A stretch of DNA of 64,000 nt from Pseudomonas sp. TH31 (GCF_016650815.1 NZ_JAEKEZ010000014.1:248001-312000), one strand, 5' to 3'. Positions 7,640-17,381 are shown, numbered from the stretch's first letter. Program-made: numbers and translations. The notes: generated from the letters alone by a model not told the origin.

Positions 7640-10552
7640 TTACAGGCCCTCTGCGAGCACCTTCGAGAGCATGTCGACAAAGAAATCCACGCTCTGGCGC
7701 GAGGTCACCATCGGCGGTTTGATCTTCAGGACGTTCAGATAATCGCCGGTCGGCTGCATGAAAATCCCCAGCTCACGCAACCGGTCACACAGCGCCGTGG
7801 TTTCTTCGGTCGCCGGTTCCAGGGTTTCACGATGGCGGATCAGCTCGACACCCAGGTAGAAGCCGGAACCATGCACCGCGCCCACCAGCGGATGAATATC
7901 GATCAGCGCTTCAAGCCGTTCCTTGAAGTAGCCGCCCACGACCAGAGCATTTTCCCAGAGCTTCTCCTCTTCCATCACATCGAGCACCGCCATGCCGATC
8001 TGGCAACTGACCGGGCTGCCACCGGCCGACGAGAAGAAGTAACCCTCGGCCTCCAGCGCTTCAGCGATTTCCCGGCGGGTGATCACTGCGCCCAATGGCT
8101 GGCCGTTGCCCATGCCCTTGGCCATGGTGATGATGTCCGGTACCACGCCCTGCTCTTCGAAGCCCCAGAAGAAGTGGCCCATGCGGCCGTAACCAACCTG
8201 TATTTCGTCGGCGATGCAGACGCCACCCTGAGCGCGGACCCGCGCATACACCTGCTGCAAATACCCCGGCGGCAATGAGATACCGCCGGCATTGCCGTAC
8301 ACCGGTTCGCAGATGAAACCGGCCAGTTGGCGTTTCTGCCCGGCGATTTTCGCCAGGTTGTGTTCGACGCTGCGCACGTAGTCCGGCGCGCTGTCCGGGC
8401 CACGGAATTCGCCCCGGTAGGTGTTCGGCGCAGTCACCGGATGCACCCAGTCAGGGCGGCTGCTCAAGGCTTTCGGGTTGTCGGCAATCGAGGTCGAGAC
8501 CGCGTCCGCGCCCACCGTCCAGCCGTGATAGGCCTCAAGCACGCTGAGCATGTCACGCCCGCCGCTGTAGGCCCACGCCAGGCGAATCGCCAGGTCGTTG
8601 GCCTCGCTGCCACTGTTGACCAGGAACACTCGGTCCATGGAATCCGGCGACAACTGCAACAGGCGCTCGGAGAACTCGGCAACCGCCGCATAGTTAAACC
8701 GCGAGTTGGTGTTGAGCATCGACCACTGACGGCTGGCGACGGCAGCCATGCGTGGATGACCGTGCCCCAGCACCGCGACGTTGTTGAGCATGTCGAGGTA
8801 GGAGCGGCCCTGCATGTCGATCAGGTGGTTGCGCCAGCCGCGCTCGATGCGTGGCGGGTCGACGTAATAGTGTTTTTGGGTGCGGGCGAAACTGGCGTCG
8901 CGACGGGCCAGCAATGTCTGCGAATCAAGCTCTGCTTCAGCGTCACAGGCCAGCCCAAGCAAGGCTGCGGGCGAAGGGCACAACGCTTGCCAGGCCGCCG
9001 CGCGTGACGGCGTACAAAACAACGGAGCGTTAAGCGAAGCCTCACGGCTCAACTGCACGACCAAAGACCCGCTGACCGAACCCAGCACCTGGCCTTTGAC
9101 CAGCGCCGCACCGGTATGCAGCGACGGCGTGACGCCCCACAGCCGCACGCTCAGTTGCGGACCATCCAGTTGCAGCACACCCACTTCCGGCTGGTGGACG
9201 ACACCGGCAAACGGTGACTCGACCGTCGTACCGTGGGGCACTCGTAGCTCGACGTGCAGCGGGCAAGTGTCCGGTTCTGCGGCACTGTCCGGTCGGGTAC
9301 GGGACAAACGATATTGACCATAACGGCTGGCCGCCAAACCGTGGGCTGCCGCCGCTTCGGTCAGCAGACGCCGATCGATACCTGCTTGCTCCCAGTTACC
9401 AGCCTCAAAATGCGGACTGAGCACGCCCAGATCGATCAAGGCAAACTCGCACCCCACCAGCCCCGGCAATAACGGCGCAAACCCTTCCCTGCCAATACTC
9501 GGCAGGCTCTGGCCGACGGCGGTCAGGATCGCCGCTTCCATCAGCGCCAACGGCACCGATGTAGCAACGCGGAAAATTTCCCACTCATGAGTGAGATTGT
9601 CGCGACTGTAGGCGTTGCCCGGATCGATGCTGACCTGCTGCTCGCCACTGAGCACCAGCACCGCCGCGCGGGCCATGATCAGCGGCCACAACGCCAGCAG
9701 CTCTTCAGGCTGCAACGGATTGACCGCGTGATAGGCCTGAACCGCCGGCAAGATGTAAAACGGATCGCCATCGGCGTGATGCAGCAGCGCCGCGCACGTC
9801 ACCGACAGATCGGTAATGCGCCAGGTACGAATCAGGTCGCCAAAATCGATCACCCCCTGCAACTGCCACCGGCGTTGTGCATCGCGCTGCCAGACCACGT
9901 TATCGTCGGTGACGTCCATGTGAATCGCCTGCACCGGCAGCTTCGCCACTAACGGCAGCAAACGTCGTTCTGCCTGTTCGGCGGCCTCGGCAATCGACGC
10001 GCGTTGCCGATCATCCTGGATGACTGGCAACAAATGGGCGATCAATGCGTTGGCGTGGCGGGCGTCCCATTGAAGGGTGCGTTCAAGGCCTGGATGGTCG
10101 AAAGCGGCCAAGGCCAGATCCATTTCGCCGCAGAGCCGGCCAAATCCGGCCACCACCGAGCCCGGCAAGTAATCGAGGTGCGTCAACGGCTGGCCTTCAA
10201 TGTAATCCAGTAGGCGCATATGGACAGGCTGACCGCCGACTTCCAGCGAGAGCAGGTCTGCGCCATTGTTGGCGGGAATCACCCGCGGCACCTGCACACC
10301 GCCATGTTCGGCCAAATGCTTGAGCCCTGCGTGCTGGGCCTGCAACTCGAGCGCCGAGTAGTCGCCACGACATATTTTCAGGACGAAACGACCACGATCG
10401 CTGTCGACACGAAAGTTGAGATCCTGCTGACTGCCCAGGGGCTGCAATATCCCGTTCAACCCGTAATGTGCCTGCAACAGCTCTAGTGCTTGCTCCGCAG
10501 ACACTTGCGGGCTGGGCAAACTGGCGCGGTGAATCAACGTGGCGAGCGGCAT
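7640..10552 (-). CDS. Fusion: APH-type kinase + lipoyl-like linker domain + class-III PLP aminotransferase/phospholyase
   Basis: A 970-residue three-part protein. Residues about 20-340 form an aminoglycoside/choline-kinase-like domain with Brenner's catalytic motif HMDVTDDN (211-218) and metal-binding IDFGD (235-239). Residues about 430-510 contain a beta-rich segment (TTVESPFAGVVHQP ... GAALVKGQVLGSVSG) resembling the hybrid-motif/M23-like domains that follow such kinases. Residues about 555-970 form a class-III aminotransferase with SGSEAND (647-653), ADEIQVGYGR and the PLP lysine K812 in ITMAKGMGNG. Fusions of this kind were the published clue that mammalian hydroxylysine kinase and the phosphohydroxylysine/phosphoethanolamine phospholyases act in sequence. 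A kinase-phospholyase on a hydroxylated amine is therefore likelier than a true transaminase. The substrate is unproven. Confidence 0.88.
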   Translation of the reverse strand: MPLATLIHRASLPSPQVSAEQALELLQAHYGLNGILQPLGSQQDLNFRVDSDRGRFVLKICRGDYSALELQAQHAGLKHLAEHGGVQVPRVIPANNGADLLSLEVGGQPVHMRLLDYIEGQPLTHLDYLPGSVVAGFGRLCGEMDLALAAFDHPGLERTLQWDARHANALIAHLLPVIQDDRQRASIAEAAEQAERRLLPLVAKLPVQAIHMDVTDDNVVWQRDAQRRWQLQGVIDFGDLIRTWRITDLSVTCAALLHHADGDPFYILPAVQAYHAVNPLQPEELLALWPLIMARAAVLVLSGEQQVSIDPGNAYSRDNLTHEWEIFRVATSVPLALMEAAILTAVGQSLPSIGREGFAPLLPGLVGCEFALIDLGVLSPHFEAGNWEQAGIDRRLLTEAAAAHGLAASRYGQYRLSRTRPDSAAEPDTCPLHVELRVPHGTTVESPFAGVVHQPEVGVLQLDGPQLSVRLWGVTPSLHTGAALVKGQVLGSVSGSLVVQLSREASLNAPLFCTPSRAAAWQALCPSPAALLGLACDAEAELDSQTLLARRDASFARTQKHYYVDPPRIERGWRNHLIDMQGRSYLDMLNNVAVLGHGHPRMAAVASRQWSMLNTNSRFNYAAVAEFSERLLQLSPDSMDRVFLVNSGSEANDLAIRLAWAYSGGRDMLSVLEAYHGWTVGADAVSTSIADNPKALSSRPDWVHPVTAPNTYRGEFRGPDSAPDYVRSVEHNLAKIAGQKRQLAGFICEPVYGNAGGISLPPGYLQQVYARVRAQGGVCIADEIQVGYGRMGHFFWGFEEQGVVPDIITMAKGMGNGQPLGAVITRREIAEALEAEGYFFSSAGGSPVSCQIGMAVLDVMEEEKLWENALVVGGYFKERLEALIDIHPLVGAVHGSGFYLGVELIRHRETLEPATEETTALCDRLRELGIFMQPTGDYLNVLKIKPPMVTSRQSVDFFVDMLSKVLAEGL

Positions 10553-10716
10553 ACAACGACCCCTGAAATTTTATTAGGCGCTTATATCGCCACCGCTTGG
10601 AGCCAGACGCAACCCCCGCCCTGGTTGGCGCACAGCAAAAGACAATCGCAGGACTCGCACCAGCCGGCACTTTGCGCAAGAATGTCGGTCATCAATGTCC
10701 CACGCTGGAGAAACCC

Positions 10717-11261
10717 ATGAACATAGTCACCACCGACCTGCCCGGTGTACTGATCATTGAGCCCAAGGTATTTGGTGACGAGCGAGGTTTTTTTACGAAA
10801 GCTTCAACGCCAAGGCTTTCGAAGAAGCGACCGGCCTGAGCACTCAGTTCGTTCAGGACAACCACTCGCGCTCGCAAAAAGGCGTACTGCGTGGCCTGCA
10901 TTACCAACTGGAAAATACCCAGGGCAAACTGGTACGTGTCACGGCCGGTGAAGTGCTCGACGTGGCCGTGGACATCCGTCGCAGCTCGCCGCACTTCGGT
11001 AAATGGGTGGCGGTACGTTTGTCCGCCGACAACCATCGTCAACTGTGGGTGCCAGAAGGTTTCGCCCACGGCTTCGTGGTACTGAGCGAGTTCGCCGAGT
11101 TCCTCTACAAGACCACCGACTACTACACCCCGTCGGCCGAGCGCAGCATTCGTTGGGACGATCCGGACCTGGGCATCGACTGGCAACTGGATGAAGCGCC
11201 AAAACTGTCGGGCAAGGACGCGGCCGCCTCGTTCTTCAAGGACGCTGACGTCTTTTCCTGA
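10717..11261 (+). CDS. rfbC: dTDP-4-dehydrorhamnose 3,5-epimerase (one-base frameshift)
   Basis: RmlC/RfbC converts dTDP-4-dehydro-6-deoxyglucose to the L-lyxo epimer in dTDP-L-rhamnose synthesis. The N-terminus (MNIVTTDLPGVLIIEPKVFG, then DERGFF) and the rest (from GLSTQFVQDNHSRSQKGVLRG through the conserved GFAHGFVVLS to FFKDADVFS) are in different frames. A run of seven T at 10788-10794 should have eight; restoring one T reads GFFYESFN and gives 181 residues, the family length. The catalytic His of LRGLHYQL and the downstream D and Y residues are present. It lies directly upstream of dctB, as in P. aeruginosa. The break is probably a sequencing error. Confidence 0.88.
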
Positions 11262-11309
11262 AACGCCGTGTGAATCTTCGTTTCAACTGCGCTCGCAACC
11301 CTAGGCATA

Positions 11310-13148
11310 ATGCGTCTGTTCCCCCAGGCGCCCGATGCTCATGACTCCACCCCTCCCCGCAGACCCCGCTGGCGCAGCCTGGCCCTGCTCGCGCTGTGCC
11401 TGGCGCCGTTGCTGTGGCCGCTGCAGCATCTGGCCGAGCGTTACTACCGTAGCGAACTGGCCGGGCAGAACCGTCAGACCCTCGACCTCTATGTCGCCAA
11501 CCTGCTGGGCACCCTGCACCGTTATGAAGTGCTGCCGCAGATCCTCGGCGACTTGCCCGCCCTGCGCGCCGTACTGGGCGCGCCCGACGATGGCGTCACC
11601 CAGGGCAACGCCAACCGCTTGCTGAAGAACATCAGCGCCCAGACCGGCGCCGAAGTCATGTACCTGATGGACACCTCCGGCAAGACGCTGGCGGCCTCCA
11701 ACTGGGACAAACACGACAGTTTCGTCGGGCGTAATTTTTCCTTCCGGCCGTACTTCAGCGAAGCCATGGCCGGGCGGCTCGGGCGCTTTTTCGGGCTGGG
11801 TACCACCTCGGCCAAACGCGGTTACTTCTTCGCTGCCGCCGTACGCGAGGGCGAGAAAGTCGTCGGTGTGCTGGTGGTCAAAGTCGATCTCGATCTCACC
11901 GAAAGCCTCTGGGGCAAAACCCCGGAACAACTGCTGCTGACCGATCACAACGGTGTGGTCATCCTCACGTCCCGACCCGAGTGGCGTTTTCGCTCGACCC
12001 GTGTTTTGAGTGAGGAGGAAAACAAAGCCATCACCGCGATCCAACCCTACCCGACCCGCGATCCCAAGCCATTGATGCTCAATCCCGGCGCCTGGCTGAC
12101 CCAGACCCGGCATATCGAGGAAACCGGCTGGAGCGTCAGCATCCTTGCGCCACGGACCCTGATTGACCGCCCGGTGCGCACGGTCGTGGCCATCGGTGGC
12201 GCGACGCTGCTGGTTGTGATGCTGTTGCTCGGCCTGATGATGCAGCGCCGGCGCCACTATCTGGAGCGGATAGCCTTCGAAGCCAAGGCCCGCCGCGAAC
12301 TCGAAGGCCGGGTGGCCGAGCGCACCAGTGACCTCGAAGGCCTCAACCGACGCCTGAAACAGGAAGTGCTGGAGCGCGAACACGCCCAGCAAGAACTGGT
12401 GCGAGCCCAGGATGACTTGGTGCAGGCCGGCAAACTGTCGGCGCTGGGGACGATGTCGGCGAGTATCAGCCACGAACTCAATCAACCGCTGGCGGCGATC
12501 CGCAGCTACGCAGAAAACGCCGAAGTGCTGCTCGATCATCAGCGCACCGACGATGCCCGCGGCAACCTCAAGCTGATCAGTGAACTGACCGGGCGCATGG
12601 CCTCGATCATTGCGCACCTGCGCGCCTTCGCTCGCCGTGATCGCCACGCCCCGGAAAGCGTCGCCCTGCAACCAGCGCTGGACGACGCCCTGGCGTTGCT
12701 GGCCAAGCGTCGACGGAGCATGGAAGTCGAGCTGATCCGTGACCTGCCAGCCGCCACGTTGTGGGTCGAGGCAGGGGAAACCCGTTTGCGCCAGGTGCTC
12801 GGCAACCTGTTGGCCAACGCCCTCGACGCACTGACCGAAAAAGGCCCGCCGCGCAAACTCTGGCTGAGTGCCCAATCCACCAGCGAGGGCGTCAACCTGT
12901 ACATTCGCGACAACGGCCCCGGGTTCTGCCTGGAGGCGCTGGGTCGCGCCGGCGAGCCCTTCTACACCACCAAGACCCGCACTCAGGGCCTTGGGCTGGG
13001 GCTGGCGATCTGCGACACCCTGATGCGCGCCTTCGGTGGTGAACTGTCGTTCGCCAACCATAAGGAGGGCGGCGCCCTGATTACCCTGAAGCTACGCGCA
13101 GGCGCACCCGGTGTGAGCCTGCAACCGCCCGAGGACCGAAGTGCATGA
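11310..13148 (+). CDS. dctB: DctB-type sensor histidine kinase (C4-dicarboxylate sensing)
   Basis: A 612-residue membrane sensor. TM helices at about residues 22-42 and 290-312 enclose a periplasmic double-PAS (dCache-like) sensor region with the RNFSFRPYFSEA motif characteristic of DctB. A coiled coil (about 320-375) leads to the kinase core: H388 in SASISHELNQPLAAIRSYAE, an N box (NLLANALDAL), and GLGLGLAICDTL. It activates the adjacent sigma-54 regulator in response to C4-dicarboxylates. The stop overlaps the start of dctD by four bases (ATGA). The symbol rests on family features and on the rfbC-dctB-dctD order known in P. aeruginosa; the related MifS is the main alternative. Confidence 0.87.
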   Translation: MRLFPQAPDAHDSTPPRRPRWRSLALLALCLAPLLWPLQHLAERYYRSELAGQNRQTLDLYVANLLGTLHRYEVLPQILGDLPALRAVLGAPDDGVTQGNANRLLKNISAQTGAEVMYLMDTSGKTLAASNWDKHDSFVGRNFSFRPYFSEAMAGRLGRFFGLGTTSAKRGYFFAAAVREGEKVVGVLVVKVDLDLTESLWGKTPEQLLLTDHNGVVILTSRPEWRFRSTRVLSEEENKAITAIQPYPTRDPKPLMLNPGAWLTQTRHIEETGWSVSILAPRTLIDRPVRTVVAIGGATLLVVMLLLGLMMQRRRHYLERIAFEAKARRELEGRVAERTSDLEGLNRRLKQEVLEREHAQQELVRAQDDLVQAGKLSALGTMSASISHELNQPLAAIRSYAENAEVLLDHQRTDDARGNLKLISELTGRMASIIAHLRAFARRDRHAPESVALQPALDDALALLAKRRRSMEVELIRDLPAATLWVEAGETRLRQVLGNLLANALDALTEKGPPRKLWLSAQSTSEGVNLYIRDNGPGFCLEALGRAGEPFYTTKTRTQGLGLGLAICDTLMRAFGGELSFANHKEGGALITLKLRAGAPGVSLQPPEDRSA

Positions 13149-14539
13149 CCATCGATAACCGCATCCAGGTCGTGCTGATCGACGATGATCCGCACTTGCG
13201 CCAGGCCTTGAGCCAGACGCTGGACCTGGCCGGCCTGAAGATCCTGCCGCTGGCCGAAGCCAGGGGCCTGGCCGGGCAACTGGAGCGCGACTGGCCGGGC
13301 GTGGTGGTCAGTGACATCCGGATGCCGGGCATGGACGGCCTCGAGTTGCTGAGCGAACTTCACGCCCAGGACCCGGAGCTGCCGGTACTGCTGATCACCG
13401 GCCACGGCGATGTACCGTTGGCCGTGCAAGCGATGCGCGCCGGGGCCTATGACTTTCTGGAAAAACCTTTCGCCAGCGACGCCCTGCTCGACAGCGTGCG
13501 CCGCGCCCTGGCCCTGCGCCGGCTGGTACTGGACAACCGCAGCCTGCGCCTGGCCCTGAGCGACCGCAATGAATTGAGCGCCCGACTGGTCGGGCAATCG
13601 GCGCCGATGCTGCGTTTGCGCGAGCAAATCGGTGCACTGGCGGCGACCAGGGCCGACGTATTGATACTCGGTGAAACCGGTGCCGGTAAAGAGGTGGTCG
13701 CCCGGGCACTGCACGACTTGTCGAATCGTCGTAACGGCCCGTTCGTGGCGATCAACGCCGGGGCGCTGGCCGAATCGGTGGTGGAAAGCGAGCTGTTCGG
13801 TCACGAGCCCGGCGCGTTTACTGGCGCGCAAAAACGCCGCATCGGCAAGTTCGAATTCGCCAACGGCGGTACGTTGTTCCTCGATGAAATCGAAAGCATG
13901 ACCCTGGATGTGCAGGTGAAACTGCTGCGCATGTTGCAAGAACGTGTAGTCGAGCGCCTGGGCGGCAATCAGTTGATCCCGCTGGACATCCGCGTCATCG
14001 CCGCCACCAAGGAAGACCTGCGCCAGGCCGCCGATCAAGGGCGCTTCCGGGCCGACTTGTATTACCGGCTGAACGTCGCACCGCTGCGCATTCCACCGCT
14101 GCGCGAACGTGGCGAAGATGCTCTGGTGCTGTTCCAGCATTTCGCCGACGAAGCCAGCACTCGCCACGGTTTGCCGCCCCACGAACTGCAGCCGGGGCAA
14201 CGGGCGCTGTTGCTGCGTCACGCCTGGCCAGGCAACGTGCGCGAACTGCAAAACGCCGCCGAACGCTTTGCCTTGGGCCTGGAACTGGAACTGGACAACA
14301 GCGCGCCGCAGGGCAGTGCCAGTACCACGGTGGAAGTGCTCAGCGGTGGCCTGAGCGAGCAGGTGGAAAACTTCGAAAAAAACCTGATTGCCGCTGAGCT
14401 CGCGCGCTCTCACAGCTCGGTACGCAGCCTTGCCGAGGCCTTGGGCATTCCGCGCAAGACCCTGCACGACAAGCTGCGTAAACACGGTCTGAACTTCGCC
14501 GACAGTGGCGCCAGCAGCCACGCCGACGACCTTGATTGA
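13145..14539 (+). CDS. dctD: DctD-type sigma-54-dependent response regulator
   Basis: A 464-residue three-domain regulator. Its receiver domain has DDD at 13-15 and phospho-acceptor D57 (VVVSDIRMPGMDG). The AAA+ sigma-54 activation domain carries the Walker A variant GETGAGKE, the GAFTGA loop that contacts sigma-54, and Walker B GTLFLDEIE. A Fis-type HTH closes the C-terminus (RSLAEALGIPRKTLHDKLRK). It acts with the overlapping dctB kinase to switch on dicarboxylate transport from -24/-12 promoters. No dct transporter gene is within this window, so the regulated target must be elsewhere. Confidence 0.92.
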   Translation: MTIDNRIQVVLIDDDPHLRQALSQTLDLAGLKILPLAEARGLAGQLERDWPGVVVSDIRMPGMDGLELLSELHAQDPELPVLLITGHGDVPLAVQAMRAGAYDFLEKPFASDALLDSVRRALALRRLVLDNRSLRLALSDRNELSARLVGQSAPMLRLREQIGALAATRADVLILGETGAGKEVVARALHDLSNRRNGPFVAINAGALAESVVESELFGHEPGAFTGAQKRRIGKFEFANGGTLFLDEIESMTLDVQVKLLRMLQERVVERLGGNQLIPLDIRVIAATKEDLRQAADQGRFRADLYYRLNVAPLRIPPLRERGEDALVLFQHFADEASTRHGLPPHELQPGQRALLLRHAWPGNVRELQNAAERFALGLELELDNSAPQGSASTTVEVLSGGLSEQVENFEKNLIAAELARSHSSVRSLAEALGIPRKTLHDKLRKHGLNFADSGASSHADDLD

Positions 14540-14560
14540 ATCCAACCGCAGAGGCCATGC

Positions 14561-15016
14561 ATGAATCGCGACAGTCGTTACCTGGAATCAATCCTGCACC
14601 ATGACATTCCCCTGACCCGGGACATGGGCCTCAAGGTCCTCGACTGGCACGACCAGCAACTGCGCCTGCACTTGCCGCTGGACGTCAACGTCAATCACAA
14701 GAGCACCATGTTCGGCGGCAGCCTGTATTGCGGCGCCGTGCTGGCCGGTTGGGGCTGGCTGCATTTGCGTTTGCGTGAAGAAGGCATTGAAGACGGGCAC
14801 ATCGTGATTCAGGAAGGGCACATCAGCTATCCGCTGCCAGTGACGAGCGATGCCACGGCGATTTGCCAGGCGCCGAGTGCGGCGGTGTGGAAGAAGTTTC
14901 TGGCGATGTATGAGCGCTATGGGCGGGCGCGGCTAACACTGCATTCACGGATTGTGAATGCAGGGACTGAGGAGGATGCGGTAACGTTTAGCGGGCAGTA
15001 CGTGCTGCATCGGTAA
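14561..15016 (+). CDS. YiiD-C-like hotdog thioesterase-domain protein
   Basis: A 151-residue protein with the putative thioesterase (YiiD C-terminal-like) hotdog domain, recognised by VNVNHKSTMFGGSLYCGAVL in the N-terminal half and by the later strands VIQEGHISYPLPVTSDATAI and GRARLTLHSRI. It starts 21 bp after dctD on the same strand and may be co-transcribed. There is no signal peptide. The acyl substrate is unknown. Confidence 0.8.
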   Translation: MNRDSRYLESILHHDIPLTRDMGLKVLDWHDQQLRLHLPLDVNVNHKSTMFGGSLYCGAVLAGWGWLHLRLREEGIEDGHIVIQEGHISYPLPVTSDATAICQAPSAAVWKKFLAMYERYGRARLTLHSRIVNAGTEEDAVTFSGQYVLHR

Positions 15017-15018
15017 AG

Positions 15019-15113
15019 CAAAAGATCGCAGCCTCGTTTCACTCGACAGCTCCTACAAGGAAACGCGCCCCCCTGTAGGAGCTGTCGAGTGAAACGAGGC
15101 TGCGATCTTTTGA
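15019..15113. repeat. REP palindrome, 'GTAGGAGCTGTCGAGTGAAACGAGGCTGCGATC' family
   Basis: Two inverted arms of about 40 bp reading GTAGGAGCTGTCGAGTGAAA then CGAGGCTGCGATCTTTT. It lies between the convergent thioesterase gene and cysQ and can serve as a bidirectional terminator. Close copies are at 46.7 and 56.4 kb. Confidence 0.9.
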
Positions 15114-15116
15114 TCT

Positions 15117-15950
15117 TCAGGCCCGAGCTAACGCCAACAATTTCTCGCGCCACGCAGCCTTCGCCGGCAACGCCAAAAAGAACTCATTGAGCAACGATTC
15201 CCGCGCCGGATAACAAAACGGCGCGCCACTCAAATCCAGCACCTCACCGCCCGCCCCTTCCAGCACGCCTTGCGCCGCCGCCGTGTCCCACTGAGAGGTC
15301 GGTGCCAACCGCGGATAACAATCCGCCGCCCCTTCCGCCACCATACAAAATTTCAGTGAACTGCCAAAGTTCGCCAACTGCAGCTCACCCAGGCTCTCAC
15401 TCAACCCCGCCAGCAAGCGCTCCTGCTCAGGGCTCGAATGCCGACGACTGGCGACCACGGTAAACGCCTCGCCTGCCGCCGGTACGTCGCGAACCTGAAT
15501 CGGCAACGGTGTTGCGCCGGCATCACCCCGCCACGCCCCCAAACCGCTACCACCGACATAGAACCGCCCGCTGGTCGGCATCGACACCACGCCAAATACC
15601 ACACGGCCCTGCTCGATCAGCGCGATGTTGACGGTAAATTCTTCACTGCCGGAGATGAACTCCTTGGTCCCGTCCAACGGGTCCACCAGCCACCAACGCT
15701 GCCACCCGGCGCGTACGCTTTGGGGGATGTTGGCGTCTTCTTCGGAAAGCACCGGAATGCTCGGATCCAGTGCGCTCAGCCCATCCACGATCACATGGTG
15801 AGCGGCCAGATCAGCCGCCGTCACTGGCGAGTCATCGGACTTTGCAGTAACCGCTACGCCGTTGCGCCAGAACGGCAGGATCGCTTCACCCGCCTTCAAG
15901 GCCAGTTCAACCACTGGCGCCATCAAAGGATGAGGAAAATTCAAACTCAT
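15117..15950 (-). CDS. cysQ: 3'(2'),5'-bisphosphate nucleotidase CysQ
   Basis: A 277-residue Mg-dependent phosphatase of the inositol monophosphatase superfamily that hydrolyses 3'-phosphoadenosine 5'-phosphate, recycling a by-product of sulfate assimilation. The metal-binding motifs are visible: a SEED-like LSEEDANIP, VDPLDGTKEF and, near the C-terminus, SQWDTAAAQGVLEGAGG. Its start overlaps the stop of nudE by four bases, so both form one transcript. The length matches the family. Confidence 0.94.
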   Translation of the reverse strand: MSLNFPHPLMAPVVELALKAGEAILPFWRNGVAVTAKSDDSPVTAADLAAHHVIVDGLSALDPSIPVLSEEDANIPQSVRAGWQRWWLVDPLDGTKEFISGSEEFTVNIALIEQGRVVFGVVSMPTSGRFYVGGSGLGAWRGDAGATPLPIQVRDVPAAGEAFTVVASRRHSSPEQERLLAGLSESLGELQLANFGSSLKFCMVAEGAADCYPRLAPTSQWDTAAAQGVLEGAGGEVLDLSGAPFCYPARESLLNEFFLALPAKAAWREKLLALARA

Positions 15951-16513
15951 GGCAAAAACACCCCACGCTGGGTCAATAAGTCTCGGGCCAGATACAGCGC
16001 CGCCAAGGCACGGCCCTCGGTGAATTGCGGGTTCTGGGCCAGGGCCGACAACTCACGCAGGTTGACCTTGTCCACCCGCATCGGCTCGGGCTCGTCACCC
16101 TCAAGGCTTTCTTCGTACAGATCGGTGGCCAAGACCACCTGGATCTTCTGGCTCATGTAACCGGGCGACAACGACAACTCGGTCAGGTGTTCCAACTGCC
16201 GCGCGCCAAACCCGGCCTCTTCCTTGAGCTCGCGCTCGGCGGCGGCCAGCACGTCTTCGCCGGGCTCGATCAAGCCTTTGGGCAAGGACAGTTCGTATTC
16301 ATCGGTGCCGCCGCAATATTCTTCGACCAGCACCGCGTGGTCTGCATCGAGCATCGCCACGATCATCACCGCGCCATATCCGGCACCCCTGCCGACCAGA
16401 CGCTCGTAAGTGCGCTCCACGCCATTGGAAAAGCGCAGCTTGAGCTCTTCGACGCAGAATAAACGGCTGGTGGCGACGATCTCGCGGGCAAGTACGGTGG
16501 GTTTCTGGCGCAT
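15947..16513 (-). CDS. nudE: ADP compounds hydrolase NudE
   Basis: A 188-residue Nudix hydrolase acting on ADP-ribose, Ap3A and NADH. The Nudix box is complete: GLIEPGEDVLAAAERELKEE followed by AGFG. The C-terminal half (LSLSPGYMSQKIQVVLATDLYEESLEGDEPEP) is typical of NudE. It is the first gene of a two-gene operon with cysQ and is divergent from the HAD gene at 16602, with an 88-bp shared promoter region. Confidence 0.92.
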   Translation of the reverse strand: MRQKPTVLAREIVATSRLFCVEELKLRFSNGVERTYERLVGRGAGYGAVMIVAMLDADHAVLVEEYCGGTDEYELSLPKGLIEPGEDVLAAAERELKEEAGFGARQLEHLTELSLSPGYMSQKIQVVLATDLYEESLEGDEPEPMRVDKVNLRELSALAQNPQFTEGRALAALYLARDLLTQRGVFLP

Positions 16514-16601
16514 AGACGGCTCCTTGGCGTGAACGCGTTACTATACCCGGCCTATCCTGATTGTTTACCTCGGATATCTTTTTACCGCTGGAGAAGTTTT
16601 T

Positions 16602-17264
16602 ATGTCCCTGCTGCCCTGGCGCGACATCGACACCGTTCTGCTGGATATGGACGGCACGCTGCTGGACCTGCACTACGACAACCATTTCTGGATGGAGCAC
16701 CTGCCGCAGCGCTATGCCGAATTGCACGGGGTGAGCCGGGCCATGGCGCAGATGGAGTTGCAGCCACTGTTCGAACGCAACGCCGGCCAGTTGCAGTGGT
16801 ACTGCCTGGATTTCTGGAGCGCAGAGCTGAAAATTCCGGTACGCGAGCTGAAGCTGGAAACAGCCCATCTGATTGCCCTGCGCCCGGATGCGGATACGTT
16901 TCTGGCGGCGATCAAACAGGCTGGCAAGCGTGTGGTGATGATCACCAATGCCCATCGCGATTCGCTGTCACTCAAGTTGGAGCGCATAGAACTGGCGCCG
17001 TATTTCGAGCGGTTGATCAGTTCCCACGATTACGGCTTCGCCAAGGAGAACCCGCAGTTCTGGGATGCGTTGCAGGCGGACATCGGTTTTGATCCGGCGC
17101 GTAGTCTGTTTATCGACGATACGTTGCCGATCCTGCGCAGTGCGCGGAATTTTGGGGTGGCGCATTTGTTGGCGGTGCGTGAGCCGGACAGTCGCAAAGG
17201 GCCGAAGGACACGGCGGAGTTTGCGGCGGTCGGGGATTATCGGGAGTTGATCGAAGGGCTCTGA
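16602..17264 (+). CDS. yrfG: GMP/IMP nucleotidase (HAD family, YrfG-like)
   Basis: A 220-residue haloacid-dehalogenase phosphatase. Motif I DMDGTLLDLHYDNHFW, motif II VVMITNAHRDSLS and motif IV FIDDTLPIL are all present. E. coli YrfG dephosphorylates GMP and IMP. GGAGAAG lies about 9 nt before the ATG. It sits next to nudE and cysQ, so three nucleotide-clearing enzymes are grouped, an order also known in P. aeruginosa. Confidence 0.9.
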   Translation: MSLLPWRDIDTVLLDMDGTLLDLHYDNHFWMEHLPQRYAELHGVSRAMAQMELQPLFERNAGQLQWYCLDFWSAELKIPVRELKLETAHLIALRPDADTFLAAIKQAGKRVVMITNAHRDSLSLKLERIELAPYFERLISSHDYGFAKENPQFWDALQADIGFDPARSLFIDDTLPILRSARNFGVAHLLAVREPDSRKGPKDTAEFAAVGDYRELIEGL

Positions 17265-17268
17265 TTCC

Positions 17269-17381
17269 CTGTAGGAGCTGCCGAAGGCTCGGGCCGCGTT
17301 CGGACGATCTTTTGATCTTGATCTTCGGCAGCTTTGAAACCGCCAAGATCAAAAGATCGCAGCCTTCGGCAGCTCCTACGG
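17269..17381. repeat. REP palindrome with a GC-rich insert in one arm
   Basis: The left arm reads TGTAGGAGCTGCCGAAGGCT, then the extra block CGGGCCGCGTTCGGA before CGATCTTTTGATC. The right arm is the plain GATCGCAGCCTTCGGCAGCTCC form. It separates convergent yrfG and the LysM gene. Confidence 0.88.
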
